Assembly: GCA_035758575.1 (NCBI GenBank)
Contig: DASTXH010000006.1
Coordinates: forward strand, 1-44,255
Reading direction: 5' to 3'
Length of the DNA: 44,255 nucleotides
DNA from: JANWHZ01 sp035758575
Lineage (GTDB): Bacteria; Patescibacteriota; Saccharimonadia; Saccharimonadales; UBA4665
Shown: in pieces, positions 7,602 through 16,610 of the stretch
Position numbering within the stretch: position 1 is the stretch's first letter
Layout: each line of letters opens with the position of its first letter
Translations under genes and position numbers: made by a program
Notes under the pieces: generated by a model
What the model saw: the letters and a program-made list of their open reading frames with translations, nothing else
Database searches by the model: none
Told to the model about the DNA's origin: nothing

Positions 7602-8273
7602 ATGTTAGAGGGCGACCCGGCAGCGACGTACGAGCGTCTACACCAAGAAGGATTAGCGGCCAACGCTCAGGGCAAATTTGCTGTTGGCGTAGAAAAATTC
7701 ACCGCCGCATATCTGCTCGCCCAGCAAGCAGGCGACACTCCGAAACAACTGACAGCGCTTAACCCTCGCGCACGGGCACAATGGGGTATGGGCGACTTCG
7801 CATCAGCTCATGCAGATCTGGCAACGGCCCTCAACCTTACCGAACAAACAGATACATTACAAGACGAGCAGGCAGCCGCGCTGTCAAACATGGGACGTTT
7901 GCGTGCGGCCATGGCGCTTACGTACCCCCGGTATCAGCAGGCGGGCCTGATACGCACTACGGCGCTACCGCTGTTCCAGCGGGCCGCATCACTTCTCGAT
8001 GGCCACCCACATATCTACTACGCATACGAAAATGCGGGGCACGCGGCAGTTGCTGCAGCTATGGCAGGTGAGCGCCAGCAAGCCTGGCAGCATATTGGCG
8101 CTGGAATGGTAGCGGCATTCAAAAAATCGGAAGCGCCATACGACACCGATCGCCGCCCCGTAGAAATCAACAGACGCGGACTTATTCGATTTGCCGCGGC
8201 GGCCGTCCTCACTATAATGACTGGCGACACGCCAATACTAGCAAGCTACGCCCGCAAAAAACTCATGAGCTAA
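7602..8273 (+). CDS. TPR-like helical protein
   Basis: 223 aa, Ala-rich and almost fully helical, with at least two TPR-like units: AAYLLAQQAGDTPKQL near 45-60 and GDFASAHADLATALNLTEQT near 75-95. Helical pairs continue to the end. No signal peptide, membrane helix or catalytic motif is seen. It resembles a cytoplasmic protein-protein interaction scaffold. It stands alone after the Nudix gene with its own promoter, and converges on the next gene with 4 bp between stop codons. Function unknown. Confidence 0.6.
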   Translation: MLEGDPAATYERLHQEGLAANAQGKFAVGVEKFTAAYLLAQQAGDTPKQLTALNPRARAQWGMGDFASAHADLATALNLTEQTDTLQDEQAAALSNMGRLRAAMALTYPRYQQAGLIRTTALPLFQRAASLLDGHPHIYYAYENAGHAAVAAAMAGERQQAWQHIGAGMVAAFKKSEAPYDTDRRPVEINRRGLIRFAAAAVLTIMTGDTPILASYARKKLMS

Positions 8274-8277
8274 ATGC

Positions 8278-8940
8278 CTACAACAGATGCATGAACCGGT
8301 CGCGCATGGTGGTAGTGGTGCCGTGACCGCTGCACGATGCCGGGTCAGGCGTGACATCGTAATGGTGCGCTGTGCTAGGGATGGCCGTGTACTCTTGTTG
8401 TAGTGTCTGCGCGCTGGCATCCCCGTAGCTGACCAGCAGCTTGTCTTGGTCTTTGATGACCCTATCGGCGATACTGCCTAGATCAGTGTAGTCATTACCA
8501 TTCAAGATGATGTGCAACTTGCTGGTGGCGTCCTCGGCATGCATCACGCCATCCGGCCCCTGTAGAAACGTGGGACCAAGGTACCAGCCCAGGTTCAGGA
8601 AAAAGTCGCCCCATGTAGCTGCTTCGCCTTCAACATGGATGACCGTGTTGACATCGTCGTGCATATGCGCGCGCTCCATGGGCGTAGGCGCAGTGCTTTG
8701 CGAACACATCGTGTCTTCTTCGTAGTATTGCGAACCTTTGAACATCTCGCGCTGGCCGTTTATATACAGCGCAAAGTTAGCGTGGTAATGCACGCCCTCG
8801 TTTTTATATGTCACAAATCGAACACCGAGCACCACAAATGCACCCACTACAATACCTATGATCAGCCAAAAGTACCACAACCCCGCACACGTTCTGATCC
8901 ACGCGCCGGCGCGGACACTATATTGATGCAAATTACTCAT
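8278..8940 (-). CDS. Membrane-anchored His-rich protein of unknown function
   Basis: 220 aa. A short cytoplasmic start is followed by one membrane helix (about 21-43, LWYFWLIIGIVVGAFVVLGV) and an outside domain. That domain has HYHANFALYINGQ (about 51-63), HMHDDVNTVIHVEG (about 92-105), then WGDFFLNLGW, a Cys in CSQS (near 80) and a C-terminal CSGHG. Paired His residues at regular places suggest metal binding, possibly copper, but this is not shown. HxH-plus-INGQ proteins of this kind occur in CPR bacteria and archaea, mostly unnamed. Its distance from the copper operon (21 kb) gives no support from context. Confidence 0.6.
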   Translation of the reverse strand: MSNLHQYSVRAGAWIRTCAGLWYFWLIIGIVVGAFVVLGVRFVTYKNEGVHYHANFALYINGQREMFKGSQYYEEDTMCSQSTAPTPMERAHMHDDVNTVIHVEGEAATWGDFFLNLGWYLGPTFLQGPDGVMHAEDATSKLHIILNGNDYTDLGSIADRVIKDQDKLLVSYGDASAQTLQQEYTAIPSTAHHYDVTPDPASCSGHGTTTTMRDRFMHLL

Positions 8941-9071
8941 AATCTTAGCCTAATACGAATAGCTGCGTTTGTCACGGCAAGGCAGTACCGTTGTGTGGCC
9001 GCGGGTGCTACACTCAAATAAGCAGAACTATTTTAGAAGACGTCGAACGTAACAAGTAAGGGGATGCGACA

Positions 9072-9461
9072 ATGGCAAGCCAACACAAAATTCTAGTGGT
9101 AGAAGACGAAGAGGTGTTGCTGGGTGTTTTGAAAGACCGGCTGAAGAACGAAGGCTTCGACGTTATCACGGCACGCGACGGCGAACAAGGACTGAAAATG
9201 GCGCTGGAGCACAAGCCGGATCTTATCCTTTTGGATATCCTTATGCCCAAAATGGGCGGCATAACCATGCTGAAAAATCTGCGCGCTACACCGGCAGGCA
9301 AAGACACGCACGTCATCATCCTCACGAATGTCAGCGACTCCAAGCTGGTGCATGAAGCCCTTACCTACGGCGTACGCGACTTCTTAGTAAAGTCCGACTG
9401 GGTGTTATCCGATCTTGTTACGGCCATCCGCAAACAAATCGACGGCAAAGTAACCCTGTAG
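9072..9461 (+). CDS. Single-domain response regulator (receiver only)
   Basis: 129 aa CheY-like receiver with no output domain. The acidic pocket is ED (11-12), the phospho-acceptor is Asp55 in LILLDILMPK, the conserved Thr/Ser is in IILTN, and the Lys in FLVKSDW. GGGG-type RBS (AAGGGG) precedes the ATG. It converges on a histidine kinase with only 2 bp between stop codons, so the two are probably partners although transcribed towards each other. Such receivers act by binding a target protein or passing phosphate on. Confidence 0.9.
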   Translation: MASQHKILVVEDEEVLLGVLKDRLKNEGFDVITARDGEQGLKMALEHKPDLILLDILMPKMGGITMLKNLRATPAGKDTHVIILTNVSDSKLVHEALTYGVRDFLVKSDWVLSDLVTAIRKQIDGKVTL

Positions 9462-9463
9462 CA

Positions 9464-10891
9464 CTACGGCAAGGGCAAGCGCACAAAAAAGTCGCTGCCT
9501 TTGTGTTCTGCCGAGCGAAACCACACTTTGCCGCCCATAAAATGCGTCATAGCGCGCACGATGTACAGCCCCAGACCGGTGCCATCGGTATCCAGCTGCT
9601 TGGCGTTGTCGGCACGAAACAATTTGGAAAAAATCTGCGCCTGTTGGCGCGCGGGAATACCGATGCCATCATCGGATACATGAATATACAGGTGTGCCGG
9701 CTGCTTGTGGATGGTTACGGCGATACGACCCCCGTCCGCGGTATATTTGACGCTGTTAGAGATAAAATTTTGCAGAATGCCGGTCAGAAGATGCTCGTCG
9801 AGGGGCACACGGGAAAGACGGGCGTCTACGTGGACGTCACAATGTAGATGCTTCTGTTGGATATGCCGCTCCTGGTCCTTTAGCACCGTCTGCAGCAAGG
9901 CGCGCACATCAACCGGCGCTATCTTTGATGTATAGGTACCCAGGTCCAGGCTAGATACGCTCAGTAGGTCAGTAATAAGACCGGACATGCGCCGCCCGCT
10001 TTTATACAGCTCCTCCACATATGACTTTTGTTTGGTGGTCAGGCCGCCCTGCGGTTCATCTACCAGCGACTCGGCATACCAATTGATGGCAGTCAGTGGC
10101 GTACGCAGCTGATGCGACGCCAGCGACACAAACTCTGTCTTTACTTGATCCACATGGATAAGTGCCCGGGCGATAAGCACTGCAATGGCCACCGTCAGTA
10201 ACCCCAGCAAAGAAGTTGTAATGATAGTAATGCGCAACAGAGCGTCAGAGATATGGCGCGAACCACTGCCCAATGTAGCCGAAAATTGATTTTCCAACAC
10301 GGTTAGTTTTACGTCTAAACCGTATACCTTCGTCACCAGCGCCGCAACTTGTGCCTGCTGGACAGCCGGTGGCAGGGAAGTGTCCGATACTACCGTATGT
10401 ATTTGGCTGGCCAGGCCCTGCAGCTCAGCAATATCGGCGTCGCCACCCGTCCAGACCACAATCGCCGCGCGCATATAGCTGACCCGGTGGAAATTGCGAT
10501 ACAAAAACGTCAGGTCACTGACGTCATCAGGGCTGTTGCCTCCCTGAATAAAGCCGCTGCGTACTGCCGCATAGTCAGGTTTTGCTTTATCCATCTCCAA
10601 ACGCGCCTGATGGTCTCCCAGCGGCACCTGCAGAAATGCTTCATACTTCTGGTAGTCGCTTTCCTGATGCGAACTGGCGTAGCGTACCAGGCTGCTTACT
10701 GCTTCTTTCTGCGACTTCGACCACAGACCTTCGCCGCCCACGTACGCCCGGATCCCCGACATAATGCGAACACTAAACCAAAAATTAACCAATACAAAGA
10801 CTAAAATGAGAAAAATAAGAGCGACGATGATAGTAAAGCGGTTCTGCACCGTATGCGCCTTGAGCGATTTGAACGAAAGCGCGTTCTGCAT
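9464..10891 (-). CDS. Membrane sensor histidine kinase
   Basis: 475 aa. Membrane helix 1 (about 19-41), an extracytoplasmic helical sensor region (about 42-217), helix 2 (about 218-244), then directly the HisKA domain with SHQLRTPL (phospho-accepting His near 260) and HATPase_c: N box NFISNSVKYT, G1 DDGIGIP, G2 GTGLGLYIV. There is no HAMP or PAS between helix 2 and HisKA. The signal is unknown. Upstream on its strand TATAAT lies 11 bp before the ATG at 10891, so the 5' UTR is only a few bases. Likely partner: the receiver at 9072-9461. Confidence 0.92.
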   Translation of the reverse strand: MQNALSFKSLKAHTVQNRFTIIVALIFLILVFVLVNFWFSVRIMSGIRAYVGGEGLWSKSQKEAVSSLVRYASSHQESDYQKYEAFLQVPLGDHQARLEMDKAKPDYAAVRSGFIQGGNSPDDVSDLTFLYRNFHRVSYMRAAIVVWTGGDADIAELQGLASQIHTVVSDTSLPPAVQQAQVAALVTKVYGLDVKLTVLENQFSATLGSGSRHISDALLRITIITTSLLGLLTVAIAVLIARALIHVDQVKTEFVSLASHQLRTPLTAINWYAESLVDEPQGGLTTKQKSYVEELYKSGRRMSGLITDLLSVSSLDLGTYTSKIAPVDVRALLQTVLKDQERHIQQKHLHCDVHVDARLSRVPLDEHLLTGILQNFISNSVKYTADGGRIAVTIHKQPAHLYIHVSDDGIGIPARQQAQIFSKLFRADNAKQLDTDGTGLGLYIVRAMTHFMGGKVWFRSAEHKGSDFFVRLPLP

Positions 10892-11055
10892 GGCTGTAGT
10901 TCATTATACATAAGCGGCTTGATGCAAATCACATAAAAGACGGCAATAGACCTTTGTCACATAGAAAGTCGATACTGTGTGATCTGCCGTAACGAACTCA
11001 AGCTGATATTTCTCTAGAATTAGGTGGTCAATAGCTAGGCAAAGAGGGTAAGCGC

Positions 11056-12768
11056 GTGGATCTACGGTCCCGTCTTAGCGAAAGCCTGTTATACGCAAAT
11101 ATTGGCCCCCGCGACCATCCCTACCGCCAAAAAGTATTTGTTACTGCTACCTATTCCTGGCTCGCGTCTGGGGCATTCGGGTTACTTGCTCTACTGCATG
11201 CTTTTGGCGAGCGTGACGTCCGCCTCAGTCTGCTTGAGGCTGTTTGCAGCGCCACCATGCTGGTAATAGCCCTCGGTCTTGTTATTACGAAAAACGTCGT
11301 TCTGGCGCGTACATGTTTCCTACTTACGGTATTGATACTACTGATGGCTATGCTTATAACCGGCGGCTACGAGTACACCGGTCAGCTGTGGCTCATTACG
11401 TTTCCAGTAGGAGCGTTTTTCCTGACCGACATCGTCGGGGGAGTATGGTGGGTCTTAGCTGAGCTCGTCACGATAGGGCTCCTTGTGACGCTGGCGCATT
11501 ATGGTTTTGTTACCTTAGCCTATGAAGACCAGGCAATCATCCAGATCGTCCTGACGCTGGTGGTCATCAGTATTGCGCTGTTCGCATACCAACGGTCGCG
11601 GGAACAACTCCAGACGCAAGCCGCCGAAAGCGGTCGCAACCTTCGTGCCGAACAGCTGAAAGCTGAAGTAATCATCGAGAACATTGGGGAAGCAGTACTA
11701 GCAACCGACCAGCGCGGCGCCATCGTATTCGTAAACCGAACTGGCGCAGCCATGCTCGGCTGGCGCGCGGATGATTTGCTCGGCCAAAAATTCATCACCG
11801 CGGTACCCATGCTCGATGACCAGGGCAAGCGCGTGCCATCCGACCAACGTCCGCTCAGGACACTCCTAGAAGAATCACGCAGCATGCGCACCACCGCGAC
11901 ATATGTGCGTAAAGATGGCAGTACGTTCCGGGCCTTCGCATTGGCATCACCTATTATCGTTGACGGCAAGCAGCTCGGCTCAATCGGCCTGATCCGTGAC
12001 ATCACTGCCGAAGATAAGGTAGACCGTGCCAAGACGGAGTTCATCGCACTGGCATCCCACCAACTGCGCACACCGCTGTCTGCTATTGGCTGGCTTAGTG
12101 AACTGCTTTTGAACGGCGACGCGGGTAAGGTAAGCAAAGAGCAGCACCGCTATATCCAACAGATAAACGACAGCAAGCTACGCATGGCGCGTTTGCTGGA
12201 CGATATGCTTATGGTTTCAGCGCTTGAGGCGGGCAGTTTTGCAATAACCCCAGAGCCGGTGGATATACCAGAGATCGCACACCAAGTAGTTGCGCGGGAG
12301 GCCGCCTTGCAGAACGAGCCGGGCAAGCTCCGGCTTGCCGAAGAGTATGGCCCGCACCTCACACATGCACATGTTGACCTTGTGGTTATCCGCACCGTCT
12401 TGCAAGTCCTCATTTCAAACGCGTGCAAATATACACCTGCTAACGGCATAGTATCGGTAACAGTCAAGTGCAGCGACGAAAGACCGAACGCCACTTGCGC
12501 CAGCAGCATATCCATAGAAGTCAACGACACCGGTTACGGCATCCCTGGTGCCGAGCAAACGCAAATCTTTCATAAGATGTTCCGGGCCAGCAACATCATT
12601 ACTAAAGATACCGACGGCACCGGCCTGGGGCTTTTTATAGTCAAGGCTATCCTAGACTATATCGGCGGCAGTATTAGCTTTACTTCCGCGCTCGATCAGG
12701 GCAGTACGTTCCGCGTATTGTTACCGCTTGGCACCGCGCCACCACTGAAAGCAGTAGATCATGCATAG
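11056..12768 (+). CDS. Polytopic membrane histidine kinase with PAS domain
   Basis: 570 aa. About six membrane helices (residues 30-185), a PAS domain (about 205-320, ENIGEAVLATDQRGAIVFVN), HisKA with SHQLRTPL (His near 335) and HATPase_c (NACKYTP, DTGYGIPG, GTGLGLFIV). The GTG start at 11056 follows GAGGG. It opens a same-strand run that reaches the pilin genes at 22557, with an 8-bp overlap into the next kinase. The membrane part has no obvious sensory loop, so it may sense membrane state or work with the polytopic protein at 14655. Thirty-nine bases around the H box are identical to the next kinase. Confidence 0.9.
   Translation: MDLRSRLSESLLYANIGPRDHPYRQKVFVTATYSWLASGAFGLLALLHAFGERDVRLSLLEAVCSATMLVIALGLVITKNVVLARTCFLLTVLILLMAMLITGGYEYTGQLWLITFPVGAFFLTDIVGGVWWVLAELVTIGLLVTLAHYGFVTLAYEDQAIIQIVLTLVVISIALFAYQRSREQLQTQAAESGRNLRAEQLKAEVIIENIGEAVLATDQRGAIVFVNRTGAAMLGWRADDLLGQKFITAVPMLDDQGKRVPSDQRPLRTLLEESRSMRTTATYVRKDGSTFRAFALASPIIVDGKQLGSIGLIRDITAEDKVDRAKTEFIALASHQLRTPLSAIGWLSELLLNGDAGKVSKEQHRYIQQINDSKLRMARLLDDMLMVSALEAGSFAITPEPVDIPEIAHQVVAREAALQNEPGKLRLAEEYGPHLTHAHVDLVVIRTVLQVLISNACKYTPANGIVSVTVKCSDERPNATCASSISIEVNDTGYGIPGAEQTQIFHKMFRASNIITKDTDGTGLGLFIVKAILDYIGGSISFTSALDQGSTFRVLLPLGTAPPLKAVDHA
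12049..12087 (+). repeat. 39-bp identical H-box repeat, copy in first kinase
   Basis: Starts CTGGCATCCCACC and ends TGTCTGCTATT. It encodes ASHQLRTPLSAI and is identical to 13964-14002 in the neighbouring kinase, while flanking DNA differs. Suggests gene conversion or recent duplication of the H-box segment. Confidence 0.85.
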
Positions 12769-14662
12769 ACAGCTCACTCTCTACACGAAACTCGGCATCG
12801 CAATTATATGCAGCACTGTAACCGTGGCGCTCTTCAGTTTTTATGAAATACGGGCCATCACCTATCTCAACACACTCTTCACCGACTTCAGTGAATACGA
12901 TACCGAACGCATCCGCGCAGTGCAAGAAACACGCCTGACAGAGCAAGCGCTCCGCATCCGTTTGACCGAGTACGACCTAGACGTCGTCAACAAGGCGCCC
13001 ATCAACGACGCGCAAAAACTCACCATCGCCCGCAATGCCGCAGCACTCCAAACAAGCGAAGAGAGTTATGCGACGCTGGTACGGCTCGACAAACAAATGA
13101 ATGTCGACAGTCAGCAGTTGACGACGCTGGCAGCACAGACGCAACGCGTCGTCAGCCTGGTTAGAGCATCGTCAAGCGAAAACAGTTCGCTCACTAGCAA
13201 CGCCGCGCTCACTGACGCGCTTGATCAGTTGGAGCAGACGCTGTCTAACACGCTAGCAACAGAACGGAAAGATATATCAGACGAAGGGGCGACCGCCCGC
13301 AGCGCCACCATCCATTTACAGCGGGCAACAGTAGCAATGTCAGTTACTGCAATAGTGCTCACCGCAGGTCTTGTCATCCTTTTCATTGCCTGGATTTCCC
13401 AGCCAATCTTCCGCCTAAAAGCAGCTGCCGACCGCATTGCCGGCGGCGACTTATCCGAATTAACTATACGTGAAGCGCCGGATATCTTCGGCCAGCTGGC
13501 CGCATCACTCAACCGCATGTCGGTGCGTCTGCGCGACTCATACCGGCGGCTTAGCGTAAAACAACAACAGGACGAAGCCATCTTGCAAAACATGGGCGAA
13601 GGCGTGATGGCCATAGACGACAGCGGCAAGATGGTGCTCACCAACCATGCTGCACAGCAGTACCTTGGACAGCATAAGGCATCATCTGAAAAAATATATC
13701 TGCAACAATTCAATATTTACGCGGCAGACGACACGACGCATACGCCGCTCACCGCACAGCACCGGCCTGGCTTTATAGCCCTCAAAACCGGCAAAGCGTG
13801 CGACGGTGTATTCAGCTATTACTACAGCGATGGAAGACGGGCATTACTGCATATCTCGGCTACACCGAATATCATCGACGGTCAGGTCATTGGCGCCACC
13901 ATGCTATTCCGCGATATCACCAAAGAACACGAGATAGACCGCATGAAAACCGAATTCATTTCGCTGGCATCCCACCAACTGCGCACACCGCTGTCTGCTA
14001 TTAAATGGTACAGCGAGATGCTCCTGGCCGGTGATGCGGGCGCACTGCAAACTGAACAAACCGCATACGTACATAACGTCGCCGACGCTACCGAACGGAT
14101 GATAGAGCTAGTAAACGCACTGCTCGATATTTCGCGCATTGAATCTGGACGGATAATCATCAATCCAACGCCCACGGACCTGCATAAACTCATAGAGGGT
14201 ATCGTGTGCGATGTGCAGGCGAAGGCACACGAAAAACAACAAAAGATTATCATCAGCGTCAACGGCCATCTGCCCAAAATCCCCCTCGACGGGCGCCTTA
14301 TCAGCCAGGTATACATGAATCTCATTACGAATGCCATAAAATACACGCCTTCGGGGGGTGAAATAACCATATTTATCTCGCGCACCGACGATACCATCGT
14401 TTCGCAAGTCAGCGACACCGGCTACGGCATCCCCCGTGAAGAACAAAGCCGTATATTCGAACGGTTTTTCCGAGCAAGCAATACCGCCAAAAGGACGCCC
14501 GACGGCACCGGGCTTGGGTTATATCTTACAAAAATAATAGTCGAATCGTCGGGAGGCACTATATGGTTCACCAGCGAAGAGGGAAAAGGTACGAGTTTTT
14601 GGTTCAGCATCCCAGTACGCGGTATGCAGGCAAAGGAAGGCCAGGTAACACTACATGAGTAA
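12761..14662 (+). CDS. HAMP-PAS histidine kinase
   Basis: 633 aa. Membrane helix 1 (about 8-30), an extracytoplasmic four-helix-type sensor (about 31-185), helix 2 (about 190-212), HAMP (about 213-265, RLKAAADRIAGGDLSEL), PAS (about 275-385, ILQNMGEGVMAIDDSGKMVL), HisKA with SHQLRTPL (His near 404) and HATPase_c (NLITNAIKYTPSGG, DTGYGIPR, GTGLGLYLT). The architecture is that of a chemoreceptor-like sensor kinase. It overlaps both neighbours by 8 bp (ATGCATAG and ATGAGTAA), so it is coupled to the previous kinase and to the polytopic protein that follows. Confidence 0.93.
   Translation: MHRQLTLYTKLGIAIICSTVTVALFSFYEIRAITYLNTLFTDFSEYDTERIRAVQETRLTEQALRIRLTEYDLDVVNKAPINDAQKLTIARNAAALQTSEESYATLVRLDKQMNVDSQQLTTLAAQTQRVVSLVRASSSENSSLTSNAALTDALDQLEQTLSNTLATERKDISDEGATARSATIHLQRATVAMSVTAIVLTAGLVILFIAWISQPIFRLKAAADRIAGGDLSELTIREAPDIFGQLAASLNRMSVRLRDSYRRLSVKQQQDEAILQNMGEGVMAIDDSGKMVLTNHAAQQYLGQHKASSEKIYLQQFNIYAADDTTHTPLTAQHRPGFIALKTGKACDGVFSYYYSDGRRALLHISATPNIIDGQVIGATMLFRDITKEHEIDRMKTEFISLASHQLRTPLSAIKWYSEMLLAGDAGALQTEQTAYVHNVADATERMIELVNALLDISRIESGRIIINPTPTDLHKLIEGIVCDVQAKAHEKQQKIIISVNGHLPKIPLDGRLISQVYMNLITNAIKYTPSGGEITIFISRTDDTIVSQVSDTGYGIPREEQSRIFERFFRASNTAKRTPDGTGLGLYLTKIIVESSGGTIWFTSEEGKGTSFWFSIPVRGMQAKEGQVTLHE
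13964..14002 (+). repeat. 39-bp identical H-box repeat, copy in second kinase
   Basis: Identical to 12049-12087. The codons are the same as well as the amino acids, which protein-level selection alone does not demand. Confidence 0.85.
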
Positions 14663-15467
14663 TCAGAAAAGAAGCGACCGGTTTATTATTGCGGGCACGG
14701 CCGCCCTAGCACTGTGCAGCGTACTAGCAGTATTCGTACTGCCCACCGCACCGACATACCACGGCAATTGGTGGGGTGGCCACGTTCCGGTAGCCATAGC
14801 CGTAGTTTCGACCGACCTGTTCCTTGGTTCAACAGTAATGCTCTTACACAATTTACGGCTATATCGTAAACGCCTTCAGCAAGCATATCAAATGATCGCG
14901 GGCTGCGCCGGTTTGGTGGCGGCCGGAGCCGCGCTAAGCATGTATCAACAAGCAGCTAACACCATACACAGCACATGGGCACTTGCGCTTACCGGGTTAC
15001 CGTTCGTCGCGTCAGGCCTTTTGTGCTGCCTGGCCGCTCGGTCGCTTGGCAGCCTGGTAGGGTATTCCGTTTCTGCGTGGCGTATCGCTGCAGGACATAT
15101 AGGTGTATTGGCAGCAGTCACCGTGCTTATCGCCGTCATACCAAACCAGCATGTACCGGACAGGCCGGCACTGCTCATCGGCTTTTCAAACACCATGATC
15201 GTACTGGGCGGCATATACAACTTGATGGCAGGGTGGATGATCATCCGCATCAGCAGGCATATGGGAGCCCACTATACGCACGCGGTGTCATTGCTGGGTG
15301 CAGCCTTTTGCATGGGCGGGCTTACGGTTGCCACGTACGGCCTGGTCCACGAGCTGCAATATCTTCCGGGCAATACCAGCATTGCGGGCTTTAACTTGTG
15401 CGCAGTGATCGTAGGCATACTGTTCATACGCGCGAACTATATATTTGTTAAGCTGAGGGACTTTTAA
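14655..15467 (+). CDS. Polytopic membrane protein (about 7-8 helices) of the kinase cluster
   Basis: 270 aa, mostly hydrophobic. Helices lie near 12-32, 45-65, 80-98, 108-125, 142-160, 174-195, 210-230 and 242-262. No catalytic motif or soluble domain is visible. Conserved-looking polar spots include HGNWWGGH near 36-43 and a His in VHELQ. The gene sits between two histidine kinases and two receivers and is coupled to the upstream kinase by an 8-bp overlap, so it may be a sensor or accessory subunit that feeds the kinases. It resembles kinase N-terminal sensor regions without the kinase. Function unknown. Confidence 0.65.
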   Translation: MSNQKRSDRFIIAGTAALALCSVLAVFVLPTAPTYHGNWWGGHVPVAIAVVSTDLFLGSTVMLLHNLRLYRKRLQQAYQMIAGCAGLVAAGAALSMYQQAANTIHSTWALALTGLPFVASGLLCCLAARSLGSLVGYSVSAWRIAAGHIGVLAAVTVLIAVIPNQHVPDRPALLIGFSNTMIVLGGIYNLMAGWMIIRISRHMGAHYTHAVSLLGAAFCMGGLTVATYGLVHELQYLPGNTSIAGFNLCAVIVGILFIRANYIFVKLRDF

Positions 15468-15468
15468 C

Positions 15469-15819
15469 ATGTTCTGGGAAGATCTTCTTGGCCATGTGGC
15501 AAAACGGCAACAAAGCCTGGCCGAAGCTGATTCGCTAGTCAATGTGGTAATTGCCGAAGCGGAGCTGGTCTCGAACGTGGCAGCAGTAGACCCGCTTCTG
15601 GACCAGGTGCGCGCCATCACCGCCAAGCTCGGTCCGAACGAACCGCCATCTCCCGCACAAGAAGAAACACTGCTTGGCGTCTATTTGGATATCGAAACAT
15701 ACTTGGCAACCCGCGACCCAATTCGTCATTTCTCTAAAACAGATATCCGCAAACACCTTCGCCCCGCGCTGTGCCGGCGCATTGAGCAATATGAAGCGAA
15801 AGAGGGGGTACATGCCTAA
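15469..15819 (+). CDS. Small soluble protein of the kinase cluster, unknown
   Basis: 116 aa, helical, acidic in the middle and basic near the end (FSKTDIRKHLRPALCRRIEQYEAKEG). No membrane segment, no HPt-type motif and no recognised domain. It starts 1 bp after the polytopic protein and overlaps the next receiver by 8 bp (ATGCCTAA), so it is produced with the signalling proteins. It could be an adaptor between receivers and kinases. Not recognised. Confidence 0.6.
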   Translation: MFWEDLLGHVAKRQQSLAEADSLVNVVIAEAELVSNVAAVDPLLDQVRAITAKLGPNEPPSPAQEETLLGVYLDIETYLATRDPIRHFSKTDIRKHLRPALCRRIEQYEAKEGVHA

Positions 15820-16231
15820 ACAGCCACCAACAATAATGGTCGTAGAGGACGAGCCCGTTCTGCTGGAAGCAATCGCCAAAAAGCTCCGCCTATCGCATAT
15901 GGGATCCCTGACGTTTACCAGTGGGCACGAGGCTCTAAGCCACCTAAAAAACAGTCGCCGCCTACCTGATGCCATATGGCTCGATTACTATCTCAAAGAC
16001 ATGGATGGACTGGCATTTCTGCAGGAGGTACACCGCGTGAAGGCATGGCACGCCATTCCGGTCGTGGTCGTCAGCAATTCCGCTTCACCCGACATGGTGC
16101 AGCGGATGTTGGAACTAGGCGCAAAACGCTACCTGCTGAAGGCCGAGCACAGACTGGACGAGATTATCAAGATTGTATCCGACACAGCACATATTGACGA
16201 AAGTGCCAGCCATCAAATAAGCAAGGAGTAA
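15812..16231 (+). CDS. Single-domain response regulator A of pilus cluster
   Basis: 139 aa receiver. Acidic pocket VEDEP (11-15), phospho-acceptor Asp58 in WLDYYLKDMDG, Ser in VVVSN, Lys in YLLKAEH. The C-terminal extension is about 15 residues without a domain. The ATG at 15812 was chosen because of GAGGGGG just upstream and because everything before it belongs to the overlapping gene. Lies 3 bp before a second receiver and about 0.4 kb before pilB. With no DNA-binding domain it probably acts by protein contact, plausibly on the pilus machinery or as a phosphate sink. Confidence 0.88.
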   Translation: MPKQPPTIMVVEDEPVLLEAIAKKLRLSHMGSLTFTSGHEALSHLKNSRRLPDAIWLDYYLKDMDGLAFLQEVHRVKAWHAIPVVVVSNSASPDMVQRMLELGAKRYLLKAEHRLDEIIKIVSDTAHIDESASHQISKE

Positions 16232-16234
16232 CAT

Positions 16235-16594
16235 ATGCAAACGAAACGAGTACTAATTGTTGAGGACGAAGCGCCGCTGGCCCACGCACTCTCGCTAAAG
16301 CTGGGGCATGAAGGGTGCGAGACTGCGATAGCAGACAGCGGCCAAGCATGTCTGGACATACTAGAAAGCCAGCAATTCGACGTACTCCTGCTTGACCTGG
16401 TAATGCCAGTAGTAGACGGTTTTCAAGTGCTGGAAAAATTGCAGCATGCGCCCAAGCGGCCCGTCATATTCGCCCTGTCAAACCTAAGCCAGCAGGACGA
16501 CGAAAAACGCGCACTCAGCCTGGGCGCGCAAAAGTTCTTCGTAAAGTCCAATACGCCGCTCGCGGTTATTGTCCAAGAAGTAAAAGCAGTCTAA
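16235..16594 (+). CDS. Single-domain response regulator B of pilus cluster
   Basis: 119 aa receiver. VEDEA gives the acidic pocket, Asp54 in LLLDLVMP is the acceptor, LSN carries the Ser and FFVKSN the Lys. Strong AAGGAG RBS at 16223-16228. It is 16 bp before pilB. Two receivers side by side, with two kinases upstream, recall the PilG/PilH pair that controls twitching in Pseudomonas; the comparison is by arrangement only, since no CheA- or MCP-like protein is present here. Confidence 0.9.
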   Translation: MQTKRVLIVEDEAPLAHALSLKLGHEGCETAIADSGQACLDILESQQFDVLLLDLVMPVVDGFQVLEKLQHAPKRPVIFALSNLSQQDDEKRALSLGAQKFFVKSNTPLAVIVQEVKAV

Positions 16595-16610
16595 TACACA
16601 GGAGGGTGGG

